DNA from: Bryobacteraceae bacterium
GTDB lineage: Bacteria > Acidobacteriota > Terriglobia > Bryobacterales > Bryobacteraceae
Reading direction: 5' to 3'
NCBI GenBank assembly: GCA_025350445.1
Contig: JANXXV010001010.1
Location: forward strand, 1 to 7,273
DNA length: 7,273 bases
Within the stretch, counting starts at the first letter, position 1; each line of letters begins with the position of its first letter. This document shows positions 1 through 6,513 of this stretch, one piece after another. The notes under the pieces were generated by a model. The model saw only the letters and a program-made list of their open reading frames with translations. It was not told where the DNA came from and searched no databases. The position numbers and the translations under genes are program-made.

Positions 1-1
1 C

Positions 2-154
2 CCCACCGACGCCATCACACACGGACACGGCTTTGAAATCGCCAGTTACAATACTTCCACGTTGGTGTACCGGAAAGAACAGATGCTGGTTTCGATTCCT
101 ACCGGCGCCAAGGCTCCGGTGATTGCCGAGCCGGCGCCGTCCAGCGGGCACTAG
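2..154 (+). CDS. C-terminal end of an unrecognised protein (5' truncated by the window)
   Basis: The reading frame is open from base 2 to a TAG at 152-154 and gives the last 50 residues of a protein. It begins PTDAITHGHGFE and ends with an Ala/Pro-rich tail (PVIAEPAPSSGH). The third codon positions are mostly G or C, as in the other genes here, which supports real coding. The stretch around residues 15-34 (SYNTSTLVYRKEQMLVSIPTG) looks like the edge of a folded beta-rich domain, and the last 14 or so residues look disordered. I do not recognise the family; the fragment is too short to name a function. It is convergent with the larE-type gene on the other strand. A second coding-like frame overlaps its last codons (see the gap entry), so a frameshift near 150 cannot be excluded. 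Confidence 0.6.
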   Translation, partial: PTDAITHGHGFEIASYNTSTLVYRKEQMLVSIPTGAKAPVIAEPAPSSGH

Positions 155-382
155 CCAAGCGGCTTTTATCCGAAGCGCATCCGGAATTTCCGTTCGATCA
201 CGAACACCTCTTCGACTGGGATGTGAGCGACAGCCGAGCAAGCGTTCTGTTAGCAAAATTGGCGTGCATCGACCGCTAATAACGGCTCTGAGAGGTTTGG
301 ATTGGGGCGGTCCATCCACGCCGATTTTGGGTGAACCCCAGGCTTCAAGCTGTCCAGCTAATTAGTGGATGCTCCAGTAACC
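155..382. other. Convergent intergenic gap with a coding-like remnant frame
   Basis: This 228-base gap separates two convergent genes. Its first half (154-279) is an open frame, one base out of register with the upstream gene. It has high GC at third positions and a protein-like composition (for example HPEFPFDHEHLFDWD), but no ATG, GTG or TTG precedes that stretch after the in-frame stop at 34-36. It may be the displaced C-terminus of the upstream gene, a decayed gene, or chance. The second half (280-382) has only weak structure: a GGCG/CGCC pair around 306-322, a TGGG/CCCA pair around 328-340 and the palindrome CTAATTAG at 358-365. None is followed by a clear T-tract, so I cannot name a terminator for either gene. 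Confidence 0.4.
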
Positions 383-1252
383 TCAGCCCTGCAACCGCAG
401 CGCTTCATTCATCGACCCTTGCCGATACCCCTCAAGGTCGAGCGTGACATACAGAAAACCCAGCGGCTTGAAGATCTCAGCGAACGCCCGGGCCATCTCC
501 GGCGTCAAGGCCTTCTCCATCTCTTCCTTGGCCACTTCAATCCGCACCAGCTCCCCATGGAACCGCACCCGAAACTGCCGGAAGCCCAGAGCCTTAATCG
601 CCTCTTCGCCCACTTCCACAGTCTTCACAGTCTGCGGAGTCACCGGCGTCCCGTAAGGAATCCGCGAACTCAAACAAGCCGAAGCCGGTCTGTCCCAAGT
701 CTGTAAGCCGGCGAGCCGCGACAGCTCGCGAATCTCAGCCTTGGTTAAATCCGCTTCCACCAAGGGCGCTTTTACTTCATGAATCTTGGCGGCATTCTGG
801 CCAGGCCGGTAATCGCCAAGGTCGTCTTTATTCACGCCGTAAAGAATATTCGCAATGCCCCGCTCCGCGCCCACCTGATCCAGCCGCGAGAACAATTCGT
901 CCTTGCAATGGAAACAGCGGTCCGGACCATTCTTCACATAATCCGGATTGTCAAACTCATACGTCAGCACGTACTCGTGCCGGAATCCAGCGCGCCGCGC
1001 AAACTCCTCGGCGTCCGTCTTATGAGACTCCGGAATTGAGGCGGAATCGGCAGTTATCGCCACCGCATTCTCACCCAGCACTCGAGCCGCGGCCCACATC
1101 AGGTAAGCCGAGTCCGTGCCACCCGAGTAAGCGACAATTACCTGCCCCATGCCCGCAAGAATCGAGAACAGCTTCCGCTCTTTCCGTTGCAGTTCGGCGA
1201 GGTCCAAAACTGGACCCGCGCCGATTCCGGCGATACCGACCAAGGTTGCCAT
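383..1252 (-). CDS. larE: LarE-type ATP-dependent sulfur transferase (PP-loop family)
   Basis: The product resembles LarE, the cytoplasmic enzyme that adenylylates pyridinium-3,5-biscarboxylic acid mononucleotide and converts its carboxylates to thiocarboxylates. This is a step in making the nickel-pincer cofactor of lactate racemase-type enzymes. With the start used here it is 289 residues. The PP-loop ATP-binding motif SGGTDS is at 43-48. A CxxC pair (RCFHCK) has its cysteines at 113 and 116. The motif SACLSSRIPYG carries Cys193, which by spacing matches the sacrificial Cys176 of Lactiplantibacillus plantarum LarE. The chosen ATG lies 17 bases after the gyrA stop, with a GGGGGA about 12 bases upstream. 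The frame is open further, to an ATG at 1327 inside gyrA, which I consider unlikely. A TTG at 1207 would give 274 residues, closer to the 276 of L. plantarum LarE. No larA, larB or larC is visible. A general PP-loop sulfur transferase of unknown substrate is the main alternative. Confidence 0.85.
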   Translation of the reverse strand: MATLVGIAGIGAGPVLDLAELQRKERKLFSILAGMGQVIVAYSGGTDSAYLMWAAARVLGENAVAITADSASIPESHKTDAEEFARRAGFRHEYVLTYEFDNPDYVKNGPDRCFHCKDELFSRLDQVGAERGIANILYGVNKDDLGDYRPGQNAAKIHEVKAPLVEADLTKAEIRELSRLAGLQTWDRPASACLSSRIPYGTPVTPQTVKTVEVGEEAIKALGFRQFRVRFHGELVRIEVAKEEMEKALTPEMARAFAEIFKPLGFLYVTLDLEGYRQGSMNEALRLQG

Positions 1253-1269
1253 GACTAGAGTATATCCCC

Positions 1270-3774
1270 CTATTGAACGGGCTCCTCGCCGTTCGGTTCC
1301 ACCGCCGGCGTCTCCGGAATCGCGCAAGCGGCCGCCACATGATCCGGTTCTTCCATCTTCACCAGCCGCACGCCCTGCGTGGAGCGCCCCGCCTGGCGAA
1401 TCTGACCCGACTCGATGCGGATGATCTTACCCTCCTTGGTGATGATCATTAGCTCCGTGTCTTCCTTCACCGACATGATGCTTACCACGTTGCCGATCCG
1501 CGCGGTGGTCTTCATGTTGATCACGCCCTTGCGCCCGCGCGCCGTCAGCCGGTATTCGCTCAATGGGGTGCGCTTCCCGAAGCCGTTTTCAGAGATGGAG
1601 AGCATCAGCCCTTCTTCTTCCACCACCTCAACGCCCACCAGATAGTCGCCCTCAGCCAGATCCATCGCGCGCACGCCGCGCGCCGGACGGCCCATGGCGC
1701 GAACTTCTTCTTCCTTGAACCGGATCGCCATGCCTTCGTAGGTGCCCATGAAGATATAGTTCTTGCCATTGGTCAGCCGCGCCGCAATCAACTCATCGCC
1801 CTCATCCAGAGAGACGGCGATAATGCCGCGCGCCATGGGGTTGTTGAACTCGGTCGACTCGCACTTCTTGATCACGCCGTGCTTGGTGACCATCACAATG
1901 TACTGATCGGGCGTGTTGAAATCCTTCACTGGCAGGAACGTCTTTACCGTCTCATCCGGCTGCAGATTGATCAGGCTCCCGATATTCTTCCCCTTACCCG
2001 TCGTGCTGGCATCGGGAATCTCGTAGATCTTCAGCCAGTACACGCGGCCCATGTTGGTGAAGATCAGCAGGTAGGTGTGGGTCGAGGCGATGATGAGGTT
2101 CTCAATGAAATCGTCGGTCCGCGTTCCCATGCCGATGCGGCCCTTGCCGCCGCGGGTCTGCCGCGTATAGGTGTCGACCGCCGTGCGCTTCAGGTAACCT
2201 TCCCGCGTCACCGTGACCGCAACATCTTCCACCTGCACCAGATCTTCCAGGTTGATGTCGCCCGGATCGTCAATGATCTTCGTGCGGCGCGCATCGCCGA
2301 ACTCCTTTTGGACTTCCTTCAATTCCTTCACGATCACGGCCCGTACGGCCATCTCGGAACCCAGAATTTCCAGATACTCGCCGATCATCCGTTGGATCTC
2401 AGCCAGTTCGTCCAGAATCTTCTGTTGCTCCATGCCCGTCAGGCGTTGGAGTTGCAATTCGATAATCGCCTGCGCTTGCCGTTCGCTGAAATCGAACGTG
2501 GTAATCAACCCTTCGCGGGCTTCCTTCGGATTCCTCGACCGGCGAATCAGCTCGATCACCGCATCCAGATTATCCAGGGCCTTCTTGAAACCAAGCAACA
2601 GATGTTCGCGCTCGCGAGCCTTGCGCAACAAGTAATCGGTGCGGCGCCGGACCACATCCACGCGATGATCGATGAACCGCTTGATGCAATCGATCAGCCC
2701 CAATTCGCGCGGCTGCCCGTTCACGATCGACAGCATGATCACGCCGAAGTTGATCTGCATCTGCGTCTGCTTGTACAGATTGTTCAGAATCACGTCGGCC
2801 TGTTCGCCGCGCTTCAGCTCAAAAACGATGCGCATTCCGTCGCGATCGCTCTCGTCGCGAATTTCCGAAATGCCTTCGATCTTCTTCTCGTTCACCAGAC
2901 CGGCGGCATGCTCAATCAACCGCGCCTTGTTCACCTGGTAGGGAAGCTCAGTTACGATCAGTGCCTCGCGACCGCCTTTCTCCATCGGCTCAACCTCAGC
3001 CTTGGCGCGAAGTTTCAGCGAACCGCGTCCGCGGGTGAAGTAATCGTGGATGCCATTGTGCCCCAGAAGGAAGCCGCCCGTGGGAAAATCCGGACCGGGA
3101 ACCATTGGCAGAATATCGATCAGCGTCAGCGCCGGATTGTTCACCAGCGCGATAGTCGCATTCACGATTTCCGTCAGATTGTGCGGCGGAATGTTCGTCG
3201 CCATACCCACCGCGATACCGGATGAACCATTCACCAGCATGTTCGGCACGCGAGTGGGCAGCACTTCCGGTTCTTCTTCGCTATCGTCGAAGTTGGATTT
3301 GAAATCGACCGTTTCCTTGTCGATGTCTTCCAGCAGCGACGCAGCAACGCGCGACAATCTGGCTTCTGTATACCGGTAGGCCGCGGGCGGATCGCCATCC
3401 ACCGAACCGAAATTGCCCTGCCCGTCAATCAGCAGGTAGCGCAGCGAAAAATCCTGCGCCATACGAACCAACGCGTCGTAGACCGAGGCGTCTCCGTGCG
3501 GGTGAAACTTTCCCAGAACCTCGCCGACAATCTTGGCGCACTTGCGCGTTGGGCGGTTGTAGTTCAAGCCCATTTCGCTCATGGCGTAAAGAATGCGCCG
3601 GTGCACCGGCTTCAATCCATCCCGGATGTCCGGCAGGGCCCGGCCAATGATGACGCTCATCGAATAGTCGAGATACGACTTGCGCATCTCGTCTTCAATG
3701 TTCACCGGGATCAGGCTTTTGTTGATGTCGCCGCCAGGCGGAATCGGTGGTACAGGGTTCTGCGGATCTGACAA
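1270..3774 (-). CDS. gyrA: DNA gyrase subunit A
   Basis: GyrA is the DNA-breaking and rejoining subunit of the A2B2 gyrase that introduces negative supercoils. The product has 834 residues, a normal length. The N-terminal breakage-reunion domain spans roughly 20-510. The catalytic tyrosine is Tyr135 in [11 protein letters not shown], preceded by Arg134; they match E. coli Arg121 and Tyr122 with an offset of 13. The quinolone-resistance region reads [10 protein letters not shown] (91-100), so the residue matching E. coli Ser83 is Ala96, while the Asp87 equivalent is kept (Asp100). The C-terminal DNA-wrapping domain begins near 515 and has a GyrA box, QTRGGKG, at 539-545. This distinguishes it from ParC; the usual second residue is Arg or Lys, here Thr. 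The tail is short and mildly acidic (EPNGEEPVQ). The start codon is TTG, fixed by an AGGAG six bases upstream and by absence of a better start. No gyrB is in view. A larE-type gene follows after 17 bases. Confidence 0.98.
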   Translation of the reverse strand: MSDPQNPVPPIPPGGDINKSLIPVNIEDEMRKSYLDYSMSVIIGRALPDIRDGLKPVHRRILYAMSEMGLNYNRPTRKCAKIVGEVLGKFHPHGDASVYDALVRMAQDFSLRYLLIDGQGNFGSVDGDPPAAYRYTEARLSRVAASLLEDIDKETVDFKSNFDDSEEEPEVLPTRVPNMLVNGSSGIAVGMATNIPPHNLTEIVNATIALVNNPALTLIDILPMVPGPDFPTGGFLLGHNGIHDYFTRGRGSLKLRAKAEVEPMEKGGREALIVTELPYQVNKARLIEHAAGLVNEKKIEGISEIRDESDRDGMRIVFELKRGEQADVILNNLYKQTQMQINFGVIMLSIVNGQPRELGLIDCIKRFIDHRVDVVRRRTDYLLRKAREREHLLLGFKKALDNLDAVIELIRRSRNPKEAREGLITTFDFSERQAQAIIELQLQRLTGMEQQKILDELAEIQRMIGEYLEILGSEMAVRAVIVKELKEVQKEFGDARRTKIIDDPGDINLEDLVQVEDVAVTVTREGYLKRTAVDTYTRQTRGGKGRIGMGTRTDDFIENLIIASTHTYLLIFTNMGRVYWLKIYEIPDASTTGKGKNIGSLINLQPDETVKTFLPVKDFNTPDQYIVMVTKHGVIKKCESTEFNNPMARGIIAVSLDEGDELIAARLTNGKNYIFMGTYEGMAIRFKEEEVRAMGRPARGVRAMDLAEGDYLVGVEVVEEEGLMLSISENGFGKRTPLSEYRLTARGRKGVINMKTTARIGNVVSIMSVKEDTELMIITKEGKIIRIESGQIRQAGRSTQGVRLVKMEEPDHVAAACAIPETPAVEPNGEEPVQ

Positions 3775-3780
3775 ATGGAG

Positions 3781-3785
3781 CTCCT
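3781..3785 (-). promoter_or_regulatory. Shine-Dalgarno AGGAG for gyrA
   Basis: On the minus strand AGGAG is followed by six bases (CTCCAT) and then the TTG at 3774-3772. The spacing is near ideal and decides in favour of this unusual start codon. Confidence 0.8.
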
Positions 3786-3791
3786 AAACGT

Positions 3792-3815
3792 GGCGAATTT
3801 CGTCGTTTCTTCGCC
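3792..3815 (-). promoter_or_regulatory. Inverted repeat in the gyrA leader
   Basis: On the minus strand GGCGAA and TTCGCC form a perfect 6-bp inverted repeat around a 12-base A/G-rich loop (GAAACGACGAAA). The downstream arm ends six bases before the AGGAG ribosome binding site. There is no T-run after it, so it is not a standard intrinsic terminator for the upstream receptor gene. It could be an mRNA stem-loop that affects gyrA translation or stability, or an operator. The pairing is seen directly; the function is inferred. Confidence 0.4.
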
Positions 3816-3855
3816 TATGCTGTTGTACAGGCTGTGATACGGGAAAGTACCCTTA

Positions 3856-3864
3856 ATTTTAGCA
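3856..3864 (-). promoter_or_regulatory. Candidate extended -10 promoter for gyrA
   Basis: The minus strand reads TGCTAAAAT, which is an extended -10 (TGn) joined to TAAAAT, five of six matches to the sigma-70 consensus. It lies about 80 bases upstream of the gyrA start, in the only gap where a gyrA promoter could sit. No good -35 is found at 16-18 bases; a TTGACC that overlaps the stop of the receptor gene is 22 bases away, which is too far for normal use. An extended -10 can work without a strong -35. Confidence 0.4.
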
Positions 3865-3885
3865 GATTGGAGGCGTTTCAGCAGG

Positions 3886-6513
3886 TCAATATTCGAACTG
3901 AATGAAGAACTGCACCTGCCGCGCATTGAGCGTTTCGACAATACCCCGGTAAGACCCCAGCAGCCGCCCAGCCGCCTGGTAATACGGACTCACCCGCAGT
4001 GCATTCGTGTGATTCAAAATATTGAACGACTCCACGCCCATCTGTAAGACCGCCCGGTTATCATGCACCGGAAACGTCTTCATCAAACGCGCATCGAGTG
4101 AGGCAATCCCCGGCGTGAAGTATGGATTTCGTCCCAAACCCAATGGCCTCGCGCTGAGGGGATACGCTCCGGTGCGATACGTGTCCGTGCTGTTCAGTGC
4201 GTTCAAAGGCCGCCCGCTGCCGTAAGTGAAGATCGGCGCCAGCGTCAGATGTTCCATCACTTCAAACAGGCCGCTGGCGGCAAACCGGTGCCGCTGGTGC
4301 TGGCGCGAGAGTGCCCAATCCTGCGCTACGTTGCGGGGATCGAGCGGCTGCTCATCATAGTCGGAAGCATCGTCGTGCGCCGTCGCCAGGTTATAGGAAA
4401 TCAGATACGCTAACTCTTTCGTCAGCCGGCGGTTCAATGAAAACGAAACCCCGTTATAGTCGGACTTCGCCGTTTGCTCCAGTTGGAATACAGGCGCGCC
4501 AGTCCCGATGTTGATAACCGTGTTGCGCGTCCGCGGCAGGTGGCGTCCGAGCACTGAGGAATACTCCGCCGAGAGCGTGGTGTCCTTGCCCAGACTCCGT
4601 TCCACACCCCCACTGAACTTGCGGCTAAACGTCGCCGGAAAATTCGGGGCCGCTTGGTACCGCGCCCGGAGCAATGGCCCGTTGCCGTAACGGAACTCTT
4701 CCCAGGCATGCACGCCGTCCTTCTGAACCGCGTCGTTCAAGTACGCCAGTGGATAGCGATCGTAAAACAGTCCAAAGCCCGCCCGAAAGACGTATCGCGA
4801 GGTGCCCGACGGATTCCACGCCAGCCCAATACGCGGCGCGATATTGCGGTTGGCCGAAGGGATCAGCGAGGGAAGCCACTGCCGGTCATAGCGTACGCCT
4901 GCGTCCAGGCTCAAGCCGGTTGCAATCTGCCAACGGTCCTGCGCCCAAAGTCCAACCGGCACTGTATTGATCCTCGTTCGTGGATCGCCCATTGCCTGAA
5001 TATACAGGTCCGGCGCACCGGCCAGGTACCGTTCCAACGTGGGGTAAAGCAAGATGCCGCCGAATCGGTTCGCGATGTTGGCATCCAGCCGAATGGGATG
5101 CACGCTGCCGCCAAAACTGAACTGGTGATGGCCGCGGACGACGTGAATACTGTCCACCACTTCCGCATGCTTCTCCGTGCGCGCCGCATTCAGCCGATAC
5201 GACTGGCCGAACGTAATCACGCCGGGGATCTCAATCATCGGTCCACTGGAATTCGGCGTGATGCCCACCGTCCGCTCCGCCACCTGGCCGCGCAAATCGT
5301 TCACGAGCGATGGTGTTAGGACATAAATCCAATCCCCGACCATGGAATGGTCCCGCGTGAGACTGCTACCGCGCGCCGAGGCGTCGGTAAAATTCTCGCC
5401 ATCCTGCATGTCGTGCGACGTGCGGCCCCGCGAAAATGCGTAGCGGCCGGACAGCGTATGCTTCGATCCAATCTGGTGATTGAGTTTCAGCGAGAACTCC
5501 GTTTGCGAGGAACTCGCGGGGAACAGGCCGCGCGTCAGCGACTGCGGCAGCGCAGGGCTCTTCGGAGTCTCTGAAAATTCTTCGCTGCTCTCCCACTCCT
5601 GCTCAAGCGCCAGCGAGAAAAACGTGCGGTCCCGCCGGATGGGACCATTCAGCGAGACACCCGGCTGGTATCGCCGGTATTCGGGATTCCGGTCCACCGC
5701 CGCTTCCGCATTACGGGCGTTGGCGAATTCGTTCTGTGTGAAAAACGTTCCGTCGCCGTGCCACTTGTTGGTGCCGGAGAGCGTCACCAGGTTCACGGAT
5801 CCCCCGGCTGCGCCTCCCGACTCGGCGTTAAAAGACGCGCCGGCCACGCGAAATTCCCGCACCATCTCCAGGCCCACGGCAACCCGGCTACCGCCCGTGG
5901 TTTCGTCGCGATTGTCCACGCCGTCAATCGAGAGGCTGTTGTTGCGCCCGCGCATTCCGCCGAAGCTAAACCCACTGTCGGTAGATGCACTACGCACCGC
6001 CGAACTCGACCGTTGCGCGCCGGAGCCGGCCGATGGTGCGACCCCAGGCGCCGTCAGCACGATGTTTAAGTAGTTTCGATTCTGCGACGGGGTTTCTTCC
6101 ACACGCTCATTGCCCAACGCCACGCTGGCACTGGTGGCGGTAGTCTCTAAAGAGTCGGCCTGCTCAATCACTTCGAGCCTCTCCGCCACCTGCGCCAACT
6201 TCATATCGATGCGCTGCACTACCGTCTGTCCAACCGAAACGTTCAGCTCCTTGATCACCGTGGTCCCAAAACCCTCATGCTCGAGCCGGAGTTGGTAGAC
6301 GCCAACCTGCAGCGCGGTAAGCCGGAAGTTGCCTTCTGCATCAGCCACCGTTTCGCGCACCAATCCGGATTCGGTCTGGGTCGCTGTCACATGGGTTCCC
6401 GCCAGCGCCGATCCGGTACTATCCAGCACCGTTCCCTGAATCGTCCCTCGCGCCGATTGCATTTGCGCAAACGTAGGCGCCGCAATCAATATCGCAAATA
6501 GAAACTTCAGCAT
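3886..6513 (-). CDS. Oar-like TonB-dependent-receptor-type outer-membrane protein with carboxypeptidase-regulatory-like domain
   Basis: This 875-residue protein is predicted to be an outer-membrane beta-barrel. A signal peptide is clear: a short charged start, a hydrophobic core at 4-12 and probable cleavage after Ala16. Residues about 23-106 form a carboxypeptidase-regulatory-like (transthyretin-type) domain, with GTVLDSTGSALAG near its start and DAEGNFRLTAL at its middle. A plug-like region follows (about 110-255), with RNYLNIVLTAPGV at 146-158, GMRGRNNSLSIDGVDNRD at 186-203 and ESGGAAGGSVN at 231-241. The remainder is barrel, including DPRN at 725-728, QRHRF at 740-744 and FNILNHTN near 830. 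It ends in FEY, an aromatic C-terminus as expected for outer-membrane assembly. I do not see a convincing TonB box. The family often runs to 1000-1200 residues, so this is a compact member. The substrate is unknown; relatives have been linked to adhesion, protein secretion or glycan uptake. The ATG overlaps the stop of the upstream permease gene by one base, with GAGGGG 11 bases before it. Confidence 0.88.
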   Translation of the reverse strand: MLKFLFAILIAAPTFAQMQSARGTIQGTVLDSTGSALAGTHVTATQTESGLVRETVADAEGNFRLTALQVGVYQLRLEHEGFGTTVIKELNVSVGQTVVQRIDMKLAQVAERLEVIEQADSLETTATSASVALGNERVEETPSQNRNYLNIVLTAPGVAPSAGSGAQRSSSAVRSASTDSGFSFGGMRGRNNSLSIDGVDNRDETTGGSRVAVGLEMVREFRVAGASFNAESGGAAGGSVNLVTLSGTNKWHGDGTFFTQNEFANARNAEAAVDRNPEYRRYQPGVSLNGPIRRDRTFFSLALEQEWESSEEFSETPKSPALPQSLTRGLFPASSSQTEFSLKLNHQIGSKHTLSGRYAFSRGRTSHDMQDGENFTDASARGSSLTRDHSMVGDWIYVLTPSLVNDLRGQVAERTVGITPNSSGPMIEIPGVITFGQSYRLNAARTEKHAEVVDSIHVVRGHHQFSFGGSVHPIRLDANIANRFGGILLYPTLERYLAGAPDLYIQAMGDPRTRINTVPVGLWAQDRWQIATGLSLDAGVRYDRQWLPSLIPSANRNIAPRIGLAWNPSGTSRYVFRAGFGLFYDRYPLAYLNDAVQKDGVHAWEEFRYGNGPLLRARYQAAPNFPATFSRKFSGGVERSLGKDTTLSAEYSSVLGRHLPRTRNTVINIGTGAPVFQLEQTAKSDYNGVSFSLNRRLTKELAYLISYNLATAHDDASDYDEQPLDPRNVAQDWALSRQHQRHRFAASGLFEVMEHLTLAPIFTYGSGRPLNALNSTDTYRTGAYPLSARPLGLGRNPYFTPGIASLDARLMKTFPVHDNRAVLQMGVESFNILNHTNALRVSPYYQAAGRLLGSYRGIVETLNARQVQFFIQFEY

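Noticed and set aside
306..340. Possible bidirectional terminator between the convergent genes
   Set aside because: The stems are only 4 bp, and no clear T-tract follows on either strand.
1253..1327. An upstream ATG that would extend LarE by 25 residues into gyrA
   Set aside because: The extra residues (Gly/Arg-rich) come from the overlapping end of gyrA, the overlap would be 58 bases, and LarE proteins begin close to the PP-loop.
1879..3225. A 448-codon open frame antisense to gyrA on the plus strand
   Set aside because: It lies wholly inside an unmistakable gyrA. Its translation is rich in His, Gln, Arg and Leu, shows no recognisable domain, and is what a GC-rich gene gives when read on the opposite strand.
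3883..3893. TTGACC as the -35 of the gyrA promoter
   Set aside because: It is 22 bases from the TAAAAT box, well beyond the usual 16-18, and part of it is the receptor stop codon.
4654..5319. A 221-codon open frame antisense to the outer-membrane receptor gene
   Set aside because: It is a mirror frame of a well-supported gene, with an Arg/His/Pro-rich composition and no motif or ribosome site.
5480..6073. A 197-codon plus-strand frame within the receptor gene
   Set aside because: Its Ser/Arg/Pro-rich translation follows from the antisense of Gly/Ser/Arg-rich plug codons; no domain is visible.
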